Notes under the pieces: generated by a model
What the model was told of the DNA's origin: nothing
The model's input: the letters and a program-made list of their open reading frames with translations, nothing else
Databases searched by the model: none
Position numbers and translations under genes: made by a program
Origin: an uncultured Muribaculaceae bacterium
GTDB taxonomy: Bacteria; Bacteroidota; Bacteroidia; Bacteroidales; Muribaculaceae
Length of the DNA: 58,983 bases
Direction of reading: 5' to 3'
Assembly: GCA_910583775.1 (NCBI GenBank)
Contig: CAJTYD010000007.1
Coordinates: forward strand, 1-58,983
Shown: positions 1 through 8,346 of the stretch, one piece after another
Numbering within the stretch: the first letter of the stretch is position 1
How the letters are laid out: each line of letters opens with the position of its first letter

Positions 1-83
1 TCCGACTTATACCCCAAAATTCGATGTTTTCAAATTTTTGTCATGTACTTAAATAAAATTTATTAAATTTTCTATGAAAAATA

Positions 84-115
84 TTTGCATTAAAGGCAGA
101 AGTGAATTAATTTTG
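84..115 (+). promoter_or_regulatory. Bacteroides-type promoter, far upstream
   Basis: TTTG at 84-87 and TAATTTTG at 108-115 are separated by 20 nt, matching the -33/-7 promoter of Bacteroidetes. Transcription would start near 122, about 240 nt ahead of the first gene, and run into the hairpin at 233-262. The flanking 1-364 stretch holds no gene; it is AT-rich and carries this promoter, a small palindrome at 203-218, the hairpin, and a second promoter. Confidence 0.5.
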
Positions 116-232
116 TAATATAAAGAAATACTCTCGAAAGAGAAAAATATTGTTGAAAGCAAATGAATCTGAATGGATAATTAGGTGTAAATAAAATTAG
201 GGAACTGATAAATCAGTTTATTAAAGCGCAAG

Positions 233-262
233 TGGCGGAGATGTCGTGAGACACTTCCGCCA
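233..262 (+). terminator. Hairpin, possible terminator
   Basis: TGGCGGA (233-239) pairs with TCCGCCA (256-262), and TGTC/GACA closes an inner stem around the loop GTGA. No long T-run follows, so terminator function is uncertain; it could also be a processing hairpin. Confidence 0.4.
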
Positions 263-304
263 TATTGTTTATAAACTTGTGAGCTCCTATCCTATGGCCA
301 TATT

Positions 305-335
305 ATTGGGTTATGGCTAATTTTGCTTATCTTTG
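305..335 (+). promoter_or_regulatory. Promoter of the Sel1-like gene
   Basis: TATCTTTG at 328-335 is a full -7 match. ATTG at 305-308 is a three-of-four -33 match at 19 nt spacing. The predicted start near 341 leaves a leader of about 24 nt before the ATG at 365. Confidence 0.5.
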
Positions 336-364
336 CAAAGATAAACGCTTAAAGCATCAACTTT

Positions 365-838
365 ATGACTCTGTCTGACCGGATTCCCGACCTCCCCGCA
401 GGCCACGAAAACGATCCCGAGGCCGTCGGGAAGATATGCGATTATTATTGGGCACGGCTTCGTGAATGCAACGCCAATCCCGCGTGTTTCCCCGACAAAG
501 ACCTTCAGGAGAAGGTTTTCAGATGGACCCATGAGGCCGTCAGACTTGACCCATACAGCTATTCCTACCGCATGGGAAGATGCTACGCCGAGGGAATAGG
601 ATGCGATGCCTGGGAGGGTTTCCGTCTGGCACGCAAATATTGGGAGGATGCCTTCGATTTCGGCAATCCCGACGCCGCCGACGCCATCGCCGCCCTTTAC
701 GAGCATCGTCTGAAGGATCTCGAGGCGAAGGATGAGAAAACGGCGGATGACGAGTTTCACATAACGCATTGCCGGCGCGAGGCCGACTCCTGGCGCCGTC
801 TTGCCGAAAGGGCCAGGCTGCGCGCCGCAAATAAATAA
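365..838 (+). CDS. Sel1-like repeat protein, hypothetical
   Basis: This 157-aa soluble, charged protein has no signal peptide or membrane segment. The middle (about residues 58-110) reads as Sel1/TPR-like helices: a small residue-rich unit with YRMGRCYAEGIG followed by FRLARKYWEDAFDFGNPDAADAIA resembles the A-x2-YxxG helix pairs of Sel1 repeats, which usually mediate protein contacts. The C-terminal third is Arg/Lys/Glu-rich and probably helical. It sits 41 bp before a WG-repeat protein on the same strand. The partner and role cannot be read from sequence. Certainty is good for a real gene and moderate for the repeat family. Confidence 0.7.
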   Translation: MTLSDRIPDLPAGHENDPEAVGKICDYYWARLRECNANPACFPDKDLQEKVFRWTHEAVRLDPYSYSYRMGRCYAEGIGCDAWEGFRLARKYWEDAFDFGNPDAADAIAALYEHRLKDLEAKDEKTADDEFHITHCRREADSWRRLAERARLRAANK

Positions 839-879
839 TTTCAAGCCCCGATAAATAATTACATTTAATAACTTAAATC

Positions 880-1431
880 ATGAAACTGAAGATCTTCCTC
901 TCCATGCTCGTAATGCTTTTCGCGCTGCCAGCCTCTGCCCAGCTGATCAACGGCAAATACCTGCCAGAACCCACTAAGATGCAAAACGACACAATCAAGA
1001 AATACGGCTATTGCATCTATGAAGAGGTGCCCGGCGAAGGCAAGAGATTCAGGCTTATCCTTAACTATCAGTTTGATGACGCTTTTCCGTTTAACAAGAA
1101 AGTATTTCTCGCCCGAGTGAGGGTAGGCGACAAATACGGATTCATCAGTACTACGGGAGGATATCTCGTAAAGCCGATCTTTGACGCCGCCGACAACTTC
1201 AGCGACAACGGATTGTGCCGCGTAGTGCTTGATAAGAAATACGGCCTGCTCGACAAGGACGGAACCATGGTAGTTCCGGCCGTCTACGACTCGATGGATG
1301 ACCTTTTCAACGGATGGTATGAGGTGTCGAGAGACGGCAGATGGGGCTACGTCCACTGGACCAACCGCTACGCCTCCTCCGCCTCCGAATACCAGAAACT
1401 GCGCGACAGCGGCCTCGGCGAACCCAAATAA
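880..1431 (+). CDS. Secreted WG-repeat protein
   Basis: The 183-aa protein begins with a Sec signal peptide (about residues 1-21, hydrophobic core LSMLVMLFALPASA, cleavage after SAQ). Residues 80-165 hold three degenerate WG (KWG) repeats: KYGFISTTGGYLVKPIFDAA, KYGLLDKDGTMVVPAVYD and RWGYVHW. Such repeats form beta-rich surfaces in Bacteroidetes exported proteins of unknown function. Only 10 bp separates its stop from the HAD gene, so the two are probably co-transcribed. The periplasmic or surface location is inferred from the signal peptide. Confidence 0.8.
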   Translation: MKLKIFLSMLVMLFALPASAQLINGKYLPEPTKMQNDTIKKYGYCIYEEVPGEGKRFRLILNYQFDDAFPFNKKVFLARVRVGDKYGFISTTGGYLVKPIFDAADNFSDNGLCRVVLDKKYGLLDKDGTMVVPAVYDSMDDLFNGWYEVSRDGRWGYVHWTNRYASSASEYQKLRDSGLGEPK

Positions 1432-1441
1432 TAGATGCTGA

Positions 1442-2140
1442 ATGGATAAGACTGTTGACGAAATACTTGAGGGGAAAAGGGTCGCCCTCATCGACATGGA
1501 CGGTGTGCTTTACGACTCCATGAAGTATCATACCCTCGCCTGGCAGCGCATGATGGCCGAGCAGGGAGTGGAATGCGACCGCGACGAGTTCTATCTCTAT
1601 GAGGGCATGACAGGCCTGGCGACGATCGACCTTCTGTTCCGACGCGCTTTCGGCCATGGCGTCACCCCGGAGCGGGCAAAAGAACTTTACGCCGTAAAAA
1701 GTAGATACTTCAAAGAGATCGGCTGGAACGAGCCGATGCCGGGCGCCGACAGGATGCTCCGCGCGCTCGAGGCGCGAGGCATTCGCCGCGTTCTCGTAAC
1801 GGGGTCCTCGCAGACTACCCTTCTCGACAACATCAACCGCGATTATCCCGGCGCTTTCCTTCCCGGCGACCGCGTCACCGCCGCCGACGTCGTCCACGGC
1901 AAGCCTGACCCGGAGCCTTATCTAAAAGGCCTTGAGATCGCCGGCGTAAGCCCCGAAGAGGCTGTGGTGATAGAGAACGCGCCGCTCGGAGTCAGGGCCG
2001 GGAAAGCCGCCGGAGTCTTCACTTTCGCCGTCACCACCGGACCCATCCCACGCGAAGAGTTCGTCAGGGAGAACGCCGACATTATCTTCCCTTCGATGCC
2101 CGAATTCGCCGACTTCCTCGAAAGAGGCACCCACAATTAA
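1442..2140 (+). CDS. HAD-family phosphatase, beta-phosphoglucomutase-like
   Basis: This is a 232-aa cytoplasmic HAD hydrolase with all four motifs: DMDGVLYDS with nucleophile Asp18 and Asp20, motif II VTGSS around Thr120, the motif III lysine in HGKPDPEPY (Lys154), and VIENAPLGV at 177-185, which supplies the metal-binding acid. A helical cap follows motif I, as in subclass IA sugar-phosphate phosphatases and beta-phosphoglucomutases. The substrate cannot be assigned. The EN rather than ED at motif IV is common in mutase-like members. It lies between a WG-repeat protein and aroB on the same strand. Confidence 0.85.
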   Translation: MDKTVDEILEGKRVALIDMDGVLYDSMKYHTLAWQRMMAEQGVECDRDEFYLYEGMTGLATIDLLFRRAFGHGVTPERAKELYAVKSRYFKEIGWNEPMPGADRMLRALEARGIRRVLVTGSSQTTLLDNINRDYPGAFLPGDRVTAADVVHGKPDPEPYLKGLEIAGVSPEEAVVIENAPLGVRAGKAAGVFTFAVTTGPIPREEFVRENADIIFPSMPEFADFLERGTHN

Positions 2141-2184
2141 TCCATAGAAATAACGATAATAAAAATACTTTTACACCTGATTAT

Positions 2185-3279
2185 ATGAAAATGGATTCAA
2201 ACAAAGTAGAAACGATATTTCAAAGCCGTGTCGTAGAGACCGACAACCTCAGCCGGGCTCTTGAAAAAATTGCCGAAACATCCGACTTCAACGGATTGTA
2301 TATTTTGACGGATACAAATGTGCTTCGCGAAGTAATCCCCTATTTCGATGACTTCCTAAACAAATACAATCCGGAAATTATCGTAATGAACGCGGGAGAG
2401 GAAAACAAGAGCCTCCAGACTTTGGCCGAGATATGGGAAAGACTTTCAGACAGCGAGGCCACACGCCGCTCAATCATGATAAACATAGGAGGAGGCGTGG
2501 TGACGGATCTCGGCGGCTTTGCGGCCGCCACCTTCAAGCGCGGCATCCGTTTCTTCAACGTGCCCACCACCGTGCTCGGCGCCGTCGACGCGGCCGTAGG
2601 CGGCAAGACGGGCATCGACTTCAACGGATTCAAAAACGAGATCGGTGCTTTCGCCCCTGCAGAGAAAGTGATCATCTCCTCGCAGCCCCTCGCCTCGCTC
2701 CCCTACTCCCAGATCATTTCCGGCTACGCCGAGATCGTGAAGACCGCCTTGATATCTTCCGCTGAATTTTACACGGAGCTTATTCGCGACTGTCCTGTCA
2801 ACGACAATGCGAAGCTGCGCGAGGCCATGACAAAGGCCGTGAGGGTGAAGGAGCGTGTCACTGAAGAGGATCCAAAGGAATCCGGCCTGCGCAAGATCCT
2901 CAACCTCGGCCATACCGCCGGCCATGCCTTCGAGACGCTGATGATCGAAAAGGGAACGCCGATCGCCCACGGCGACGCCGTGGCTCACGGTCTGCTCGTT
3001 ACCCTCATTCTCAGCCATACCCTCCGCGGCCTCGACTCGAAGGAGATCTACCGCTATGCCGATGGCATCCTCAAACCGCTCTATAAGCGCATAGCCGTCT
3101 CCTGCAAGGATTACGACCGTCTTGAGCAACTCATGCTCCATGACAAGAAAAACATCACGGCCGGCGAGATCCGCTTCGTCCTCCTTGACGGGATAGGCAG
3201 CCCCGTTATCAATATCCCCGTTCCCTCCGAAGAGCTCCGCGCCGCCCTCGACATCTATTGCGACACCCTCGGCCTGTAG
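2185..3279 (+). CDS. aroB: 3-dehydroquinate synthase
   Basis: The second enzyme of the shikimate pathway turns DAHP into 3-dehydroquinate using NAD and a divalent metal. The 364-aa protein is full length. NAD-binding GGGVVTD is at 102-108 and GGKTGID at 139-145. The metal ligands are visible as Glu182 (YAEIVK), His243 (GHTAGHAFE) and His262 (AHGDAV). It is preceded by 44 bp of AT-rich sequence after the HAD gene and ends in an AT-rich tandem stretch, then the bidirectional terminator shared with convergent xylA. No other aro genes are nearby. Confidence 0.97.
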   Translation: MKMDSNKVETIFQSRVVETDNLSRALEKIAETSDFNGLYILTDTNVLREVIPYFDDFLNKYNPEIIVMNAGEENKSLQTLAEIWERLSDSEATRRSIMINIGGGVVTDLGGFAAATFKRGIRFFNVPTTVLGAVDAAVGGKTGIDFNGFKNEIGAFAPAEKVIISSQPLASLPYSQIISGYAEIVKTALISSAEFYTELIRDCPVNDNAKLREAMTKAVRVKERVTEEDPKESGLRKILNLGHTAGHAFETLMIEKGTPIAHGDAVAHGLLVTLILSHTLRGLDSKEIYRYADGILKPLYKRIAVSCKDYDRLEQLMLHDKKNITAGEIRFVLLDGIGSPVINIPVPSEELRAALDIYCDTLGL

Positions 3280-3321
3280 CAATTAGAAATTAGCAATTAG
3301 CAATTAGTAATTAGCAATTAA
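3279..3321 (+). repeat. Short tandem repeat of CAATTAG type
   Basis: Five imperfect copies of an AATTAG-type unit (period 7-8) follow the aroB stop codon. It is a low-complexity 3' spacer with no visible function. Confidence 0.7.
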
Positions 3322-3392
3322 ATAAGGGATAAGAGCCTGGAAAATAGTTTTTTAAGATTCTGAAAAAAGTTTAATAAGATTCTGAAAAAGAA

Positions 3393-3430
3393 AATTCCCC
3401 TGGGAGCCGATGAAGGCTCTCAGGGGAATT
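3393..3430. terminator. Bidirectional terminator between aroB and xylA
   Basis: A 16-bp stem (3393-3408 with 3415-3430, one G-T pair) has a GATGAA loop. T-rich sequence follows on the plus strand and a T-rich run (complement of AAAAAGAAAA) follows on the minus strand, so it can serve both convergent genes. Confidence 0.85.
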
Positions 3431-3463
3431 CTTTTGGATTAGCGGTTGTAGGCTGGTTCTGTG

Positions 3464-3529
3464 CTCTTGCCTTTAGGCAAGAGGTCCGGAGCCTGTGTAC
3501 CGAGGCTCCGCGGTCATGCCTTTAGGCAT
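3464..3529 (-). other. Three hairpins at the xylA 3' end
   Basis: CTCTTGCC/GGCAAGAG (3464-3483, loop TTTA), CGGAGCC/GGCTCCG (3487-3510) and ATGCC/GGCAT (3516-3529, loop TTTA) stand in series. The last overlaps the xylA stop codon. They would lie in the xylA mRNA 3' region before the terminator; an mRNA-stabilising role is possible but is inference. Confidence 0.6.
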
Positions 3530-4841
3530 ACATATTCACGATAGCCTCATAGAGCTCCTGCTTGCCGCTGGTCTGCGCCGGCTCGGGGTGCGTCTTGGCG
3601 TAAGCCACGAGGTCTTCAAGCGACATGGCGCCGTTCTCGAACTCCTTGCCCTTCCCGCTGTCGAAGCTTGCGTAGCGGTCGGCGAGCATCTGCTTGTAAG
3701 GTGATTTCTCAAGCACGTCGGCGGCGCTGAGAAGCGCGCGAGCCATGGCGTCCATGCCGGCGATGTGGGCGATGAAGATATCCTCGAGATCGGTGGAGTT
3801 GCGGCGTGTCTTGGCGTCGAAGTTCGTGCCGCCGTTGCCGAAACCGCCGTTGCGGATGACCTGCATCATGGCCTGGGTCAGCTCATAGTTGTCGATCGGG
3901 AACTGGTCGGTGTCCCAGCCGTTCTGATAGTCGCCGCGGTTGGCGTCGATGCTTCCGAGCATGCCGTTGTCGACGGCCACGCAGAGCTCATGCTCGAAGG
4001 TATGGCCGGCCAGGGTTGCATGGTTCACCTCGATGTTCACCTTGAAGTCTTTGTCGAGGCCGTGGGCCTTGAGGAAGCCGATCACGGTCTCCGTGTCGAC
4101 GTCATACTGATGCTTTGAGGGCTCCATGGGCTTGGGTTCGATCAGGAAGGTGCCGGTGAAGCCGTTGGCGCGGGCATAGTCGCGGGCTGCGCGAAGCATT
4201 GTGGCGAGATGTTCTTTCTCACGCTTCTGGTCGGTGTTCAGAAGGCTCATGTAGCCCTCGCGGCCGCCCCAGAACACGTAGTTGGTGCCTCCGAGAGCGA
4301 TGGTGGCGTCGATGGCGTTCTTGATCTGCACCGCCGCGCGGGCTACAACGTCGAAATCCGGATTCGTGGCCGCGCCGTTCATGTAGCGGGCGTTGCCGAA
4401 CACATTGGCCGTGCCCCAGAGGTTCTTGATGCCCGTGGCGGCCATCTTCTCCTTCAGATAACCGGTGATCTCCTTCATTCTTGCCTCATAGTCGGCGATG
4501 TCCTCGCCGAGATCGCCGACAAGGTCGGTGTCGTGGAAACAGAAATATTCGATTCCCAGCTTCTGCATAATCTCGAAACCGGCGTCTACTTTCTGTTTTG
4601 CCACCGTCATTGCGTCGGCGCCCTCGTTCCAGGGGAACTTCTTCGTTCCGCCGCCGAACTGGTCACCGCCTTCGGCGCAGAGTGTATGCCACCATGCCAT
4701 GGCGAATTTCAGCCAGTCCTTCATGGGTTTGCCGAGCACCACGCGCTCTGCGTCATAATATCTGTAAGCAAGGGGATTGTAGCTTCCGATCCCCTCGAAT
4801 TTAATCTTCCCTATCGAGGGAAAATACTCTTTTGTTGCCAT
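3522..4841 (-). CDS. xylA: Xylose isomerase
   Basis: This enzyme interconverts D-xylose and D-xylulose (and D-glucose/fructose) in the cytoplasm with two divalent metals. At 439 aa it is a class II enzyme. Catalytic His103 lies in CFHDTD, WWHTLC is near residue 51, the metal ligands lie in IEPKPMEPSKHQYD and SIDANRGD, and the family WGGREGY signature is present. It is the distal gene of the xylose block; xylB lies upstream on the same strand across a 361-bp gap filled by an inverted-repeat element. I found no clear promoter in the 80 bp between that element and the start codon. Confidence 0.97.
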   Translation of the reverse strand: MATKEYFPSIGKIKFEGIGSYNPLAYRYYDAERVVLGKPMKDWLKFAMAWWHTLCAEGGDQFGGGTKKFPWNEGADAMTVAKQKVDAGFEIMQKLGIEYFCFHDTDLVGDLGEDIADYEARMKEITGYLKEKMAATGIKNLWGTANVFGNARYMNGAATNPDFDVVARAAVQIKNAIDATIALGGTNYVFWGGREGYMSLLNTDQKREKEHLATMLRAARDYARANGFTGTFLIEPKPMEPSKHQYDVDTETVIGFLKAHGLDKDFKVNIEVNHATLAGHTFEHELCVAVDNGMLGSIDANRGDYQNGWDTDQFPIDNYELTQAMMQVIRNGGFGNGGTNFDAKTRRNSTDLEDIFIAHIAGMDAMARALLSAADVLEKSPYKQMLADRYASFDSGKGKEFENGAMSLEDLVAYAKTHPEPAQTSGKQELYEAIVNMYA

Positions 4842-4922
4842 AATTGCCTGATTGTTATTATAATATTAAATATGATTAAAATTTCAAAACTTACCTATTT
4901 AGATTGGTTTGTAATTCTGATC

Positions 4923-5166
4923 TTAAATCTCACGCAAAGGCGCAAAGAAAGCTAAGTTTACTTGTCCGGATTATACTGCAACTATAAGCACGCTAAGCTG
5001 GCGCCTTCGGCTTTTTAAGCCCGCAAAGTCTGCCGCGACATGCTGAAGCCGGCTTTGCGTGCTTCAGATCTGCTTTAGCAGATCATCTTGGCGAGCTTTA
5101 TTTTCAGCCGCACGGAATTACAAAAATAAAAACTTTGCCTTCTTTGCGCCTTTGCGTGAGATTTAA
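4923..5166. mobile_element. MITE-like element between xylB and xylA
   Basis: The 244-bp element has 37-bp terminal inverted repeats (4923-4959 and 5130-5166, 35/37 identical) starting TTAAATCTCACGCAAAGGCG. It has no ORF and several internal short palindromes (for example around 5070-5085). It resembles a non-autonomous miniature element. A 15-nt match to its end (CTTAAATCTCACGCA) also occurs at 39001-39015. It fills most of the 361-bp xylB-xylA gap. Confidence 0.8.
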
Positions 5167-5202
5167 AACAACATTGGAAATTAATTTATAATATTATTTG
5201 AA

Positions 5203-6705
5203 TTAATCTACAAAACACGAATTAGCGACTGTCTCTTCGAGACACTTCTTCCAGCGGGCGTAAGCCTCGAGATAGGGAGCGCGGTCGGCGTCGGGATGTA
5301 TCTCCTCAATCCTGCGCAGTGATGCGAACGCCTCGTTATGGTCTTTGTAGATGCCGGCTCCCATGCCGGCGCCTTTGGCGGCTCCGACGGCGCCATCGGT
5401 CTCCACGAGGTCGATCGTAGCGCCCGAGACGCTGGCCAGAGTCCGGCGGAACACGGGACTGAGGAACATATTTGCGTGGCCGGCATGAATTTTCTTAATT
5501 TCCATGCCCATCTTCTCCATTATCTCCATACCGTACATGAAGGAGAAGACGATTCCCTCCTGGGCCGCGCGTATGATGTGGGAGCGGTTGTGGATGTTGA
5601 AGTTGATGCCATGGAACGAACAGCCGATCTGACGGTTCTCGAGCACGCGCTCGGCGCCGTTGCCGAATGGAAGGATCGTCACCCCCTCGCTGCCTGCCGG
5701 CACGGAGGCGGCCAGGTCGTTCATCTCGGCGTAGCTTACTCCGGCTGGAACAACATTTCTCTTGATCCAGGAATTGAGGATACCTGTGCCGTTGATGCAG
5801 GTCATCACGCCGATGCGGGGTGCTTCGGCGGTATGGTTGACGTGCGCGAAGTTGTTGACGCGCGAATATGTGTCGTATGCCAAGACTCCGTTGATGCCGT
5901 AGACCACACCTGACGTTCCAGCGGTCGAGGCTACCTCGCCGGGCTCGAAGACGTTGAGCGAAAGCGCGTTGTTGGGCTGGTCGCCGGCGCGGTAGGTCAC
6001 GGGGATGCCGGCGGCAAGGCCGAGCTCGCGGGCCGCGGCTTCGGTGACGCGGCCCTGCTCCGAGAAAGAAGGCTTGATATCTGGCAGGATCGAGGCGTCG
6101 AAGCCGAAATAGTCGAGAAGGAACTGCGCCGGTCCGTTTTTCTCGAAGTCCCAGAGCATATATTCCGAAAGGCCCTCGGCATTGGTGCAGAGTTCGCCGG
6201 TGAGACGCCAGGCGATGTAGTCGCCGGGAAGCATCACCTTGTGGATGCGGGCGAAGGTCTCCGGCTCGTTCTCCTTGAGCCAGGCGAGCTTGGTGGCCGT
6301 GAAGTTGCCGGGGGAGTTAAGCAGTGAGCCGAGGCATTTCTCCGCTCCTAATTCCCGGAAGGCTTTCTCGCCGTATGGCACGCCGCGCGAATCGCACCAG
6401 ATGATGGCGTCGCGGAGAAGCCTGCCCTCCTTGTCTATGGCCACAAGGCCGTGCATCTGGTAGCTGATGCCTATGGCGCGTATATCTTTCGGGTCGATTC
6501 CCGAACTACTCATCACTGATTCGGTGGCTGCCTTAAGATAGCTCCACCAGTCTTCGGGGTCCTGCTCCGCCCATCCGGGACGGAGAGCCTTTATCGGCGC
6601 CTCTGATTTGGGATAGAAATCCGTAGCGATGATCGAGCCGTTTTCGGCATCCACTAAAGCCGCCTTCACCGAGGAGCTTCCTATGTCGTAACCTAACAAA
6701 TACAT
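5203..6705 (-). CDS. xylB: Xylulokinase
   Basis: This FGGY kinase phosphorylates D-xylulose to xylulose 5-phosphate for the pentose phosphate pathway. The 500-aa protein carries the phosphate-1 motif DIGSSSVKAAL (residues 7-17), QMHG at 83-86, the catalytic Asp242 in RAGDQPNNAL, and the adenosine-binding TAGTSG at 261-266. It starts 65 bp after the Nudix regulator on the same strand and precedes xylA, giving the order regulator-xylB-xylA. L-ribulokinase is unlikely because the partner is xylA. Confidence 0.95.
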   Translation of the reverse strand: MYLLGYDIGSSSVKAALVDAENGSIIATDFYPKSEAPIKALRPGWAEQDPEDWWSYLKAATESVMSSSGIDPKDIRAIGISYQMHGLVAIDKEGRLLRDAIIWCDSRGVPYGEKAFRELGAEKCLGSLLNSPGNFTATKLAWLKENEPETFARIHKVMLPGDYIAWRLTGELCTNAEGLSEYMLWDFEKNGPAQFLLDYFGFDASILPDIKPSFSEQGRVTEAAARELGLAAGIPVTYRAGDQPNNALSLNVFEPGEVASTAGTSGVVYGINGVLAYDTYSRVNNFAHVNHTAEAPRIGVMTCINGTGILNSWIKRNVVPAGVSYAEMNDLAASVPAGSEGVTILPFGNGAERVLENRQIGCSFHGINFNIHNRSHIIRAAQEGIVFSFMYGMEIMEKMGMEIKKIHAGHANMFLSPVFRRTLASVSGATIDLVETDGAVGAAKGAGMGAGIYKDHNEAFASLRRIEEIHPDADRAPYLEAYARWKKCLEETVANSCFVD

Positions 6706-6770
6706 AATCGTTCTGTTTTAAATTAATATTGTTGCGTTTTATATTGGTATTAGATTGTTAATCTCAAGAG

Positions 6771-7520
6771 TCAGTTGCGCCGTTTATTGTAGGCCTTTCG
6801 GTCGAACTTGTAGTATCGCGCGGCGCGGTGGGCCACTCCGGTCTGGAATTCATCGAGGGGCCGGATATATTCCATAGCCTCCATCTTCTTGTGGAAGTTT
6901 CTCACGTCGTGCTCTCGACCTGTGACGGCGTCGAAGAGCGCGCGCATCTCGCGGGCGGTGAATTTCGCCGGAAGCAGGTCGAAGAGCAACGCGGGCTCGG
7001 CGTCGGAGGCATGGCGGAAAAACGAAAGGGCGTCGGCGACGATCTGGTTGTGGTCGAACGCCAATTTCGGCAGTTTCTCCACCTCCACCCATTCGGCTCC
7101 GTGTCTCCTCACCTCCTGCCGACGGCGGTCGTTGAGCTTTAGCACGCCCACGTATGCGATGGTAATGATCCGCTCGACACGGACATTCTGCACCTCCTCG
7201 AGCCAGTCGACGTCACGCGGAGCGCGCGTACGGTCTTTCGAGCCGTATGCCTTGAACTGATGCATTCTCACGTTCGAGATCCCGCAAAGGCCGGATAGAA
7301 TCCTCAGGGCCGCCGCGTCGAGATCCTCGTCCTGGAAGATGAGAGCGCCGGGCAACTTGTAGTCGTTCATGCCGTCGCCGAAACTGCGCTCAAGCAGGAG
7401 GACGCGGAATTCCGCACCATCGAAACCGAGCACCACACAGTCCACCGAAATATGGTGGAACGCGAGGGGCGTCTTTTCCGTACCGGGATTCGTTTGATTT
7501 GCAATTCGGGATATCGTCAT
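6771..7520 (-). CDS. Nudix-fold sugar-responsive transcription regulator (AraR/XylR-like)
   Basis: The 249-aa protein has an N-terminal Nudix domain (about residues 15-150) and a C-terminal winged helix (about 160-245, with FTAREMRALFDAVTGREHDVRNFHKKM). The Nudix box is degenerate: GALIFQDEDLDAAALRILSGLCGI lacks the REUXEE acidic pair, as in NrtR/AraR-type regulators that bind an effector instead of hydrolysing it. Position directly upstream of xylB-xylA argues for xylose control. I prefer the ATG at 7520 over 7562 because a promoter ends at 7525; this would make the mRNA leaderless or nearly so. Effector and operator are not visible. Confidence 0.88.
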   Translation of the reverse strand: MTISRIANQTNPGTEKTPLAFHHISVDCVVLGFDGAEFRVLLLERSFGDGMNDYKLPGALIFQDEDLDAAALRILSGLCGISNVRMHQFKAYGSKDRTRAPRDVDWLEEVQNVRVERIITIAYVGVLKLNDRRRQEVRRHGAEWVEVEKLPKLAFDHNQIVADALSFFRHASDAEPALLFDLLPAKFTAREMRALFDAVTGREHDVRNFHKKMEAMEYIRPLDEFQTGVAHRAARYYKFDRKAYNKRRN

Positions 7521-7524
7521 GATG

Positions 7525-7556
7525 CAAATGTAGCTATTGTCACGCTTATTTCCAAA
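7525..7556 (-). promoter_or_regulatory. Promoter of the xylose regulator-xylB-xylA block
   Basis: On the minus strand, TTTG (7556-7553) and TACATTTG (7532-7525) are spaced by 20 nt. The predicted start falls at about 7521-7519, on or next to the ATG at 7520. Confidence 0.7.
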
Positions 7557-8343
7557 TGTCAAAATTGCTGAAAACCAAAATTTAATCCCCGATATACCTT
7601 TTCTTACTTACTACAATAACATGCTGCTGCCTTATTGTAATAATTACATTATGTATTATTCAGTTTATTCACCCTCTTCTCAACCCTTGTCGTAGACATT
7701 GTCAAACTGCTGAAAAATAGCCTCTCCCCGCCCCCGCCTTTCGCTTTCACCGAGCCTCCCCTTATTGTATTTCATCACCGTCTCCTCTTGCGTCTTCAAG
7801 CTTACGCCTTCCTCCTCCTACCTATCCATAATTAAAAAATGTTAAATCATTTTATACCACCTTTTTTATTTACCTCCGAGAAAAAAACGCACGCCGAGCC
7901 GCAGAGGGGCTATTCCATCCGAATGGCTACCTATAATCCGGATAATTCGGTTGTCTCCGCAAGAGCACCGCTGTCGCGGTCGGACGCAAACTCGTACTGA
8001 GAGGATATACATGTAATGTCAGGGGCCGTATTCCGCGACCGCGGCAGCGGTCAGTCGTTTACCGGACGGTTTGACCCTGGTAAGGGTCATGGATTATAGC
8101 CACGGGTCGGAAAAGGCGAATGCCTTTTCCGACCCGTGGTAGGTTTGCGATGAGAATTACGACCGCGGGGCGGTCGCGGAAAGACCTTGTCTCCTCCCAA
8201 GCCAACGGCGCCAACTCTATAGGCTCTAAAACATGCAATTCGAAGACGCCCATTAAGACATAAGCCCAAAAGGAAAACTCACACTCCTGTCTAAACTCCT
8301 TTGCGTCAGCCCCAATTCAACATTCAACATTCAACATTCAAAA
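7557..8343. other. Long intergenic region without a gene
   Basis: No convincing ORF lies between the AsmA gene 3' end and the regulator promoter. The first half (7560-7900) is pyrimidine-rich on the plus strand. The second half contains GC-rich inverted repeats (an ACCGC/GCGGT hairpin at 7967-7980 and the multi-hairpin element at 8031-8181). The end holds a half-copy of the repeat found complete at 49522-49669. Confidence 0.6.
8031..8181. repeat. Multi-hairpin palindromic element
   Basis: Arms 8031-8052 and 8161-8181 pair over 12 plus 6 bp with a small internal loop. Inside are a 6-bp hairpin (8072-8089, TGACCC/GGGTCA) and a perfect 18-bp hairpin (8100-8117 with 8122-8139, loop GAAT). The arrangement is a multiloop. 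There is no T-run on either side of the long hairpin, so it is not a standard terminator. It could be a structured RNA or a miniature mobile palindrome. Confidence 0.75.
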
Positions 8344-8346
8344 TTA
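8303..8346 (-). repeat. Half-copy of GCGTCAGCCC/AATTCAACATTC repeat
   Basis: GCGTCAGCCCC followed by AATTCAACATTC and reiterated CAACATT units closely matches the right arm of the complete palindrome at 49628-49669. It abuts the stop codon of the AsmA-like gene. Confidence 0.7.

Noticed and set aside
3279..3321. CRISPR-like or iteron array after aroB
   Set aside because: Units are 7-8 bp with no spacers; it is a simple AT-rich tandem repeat.
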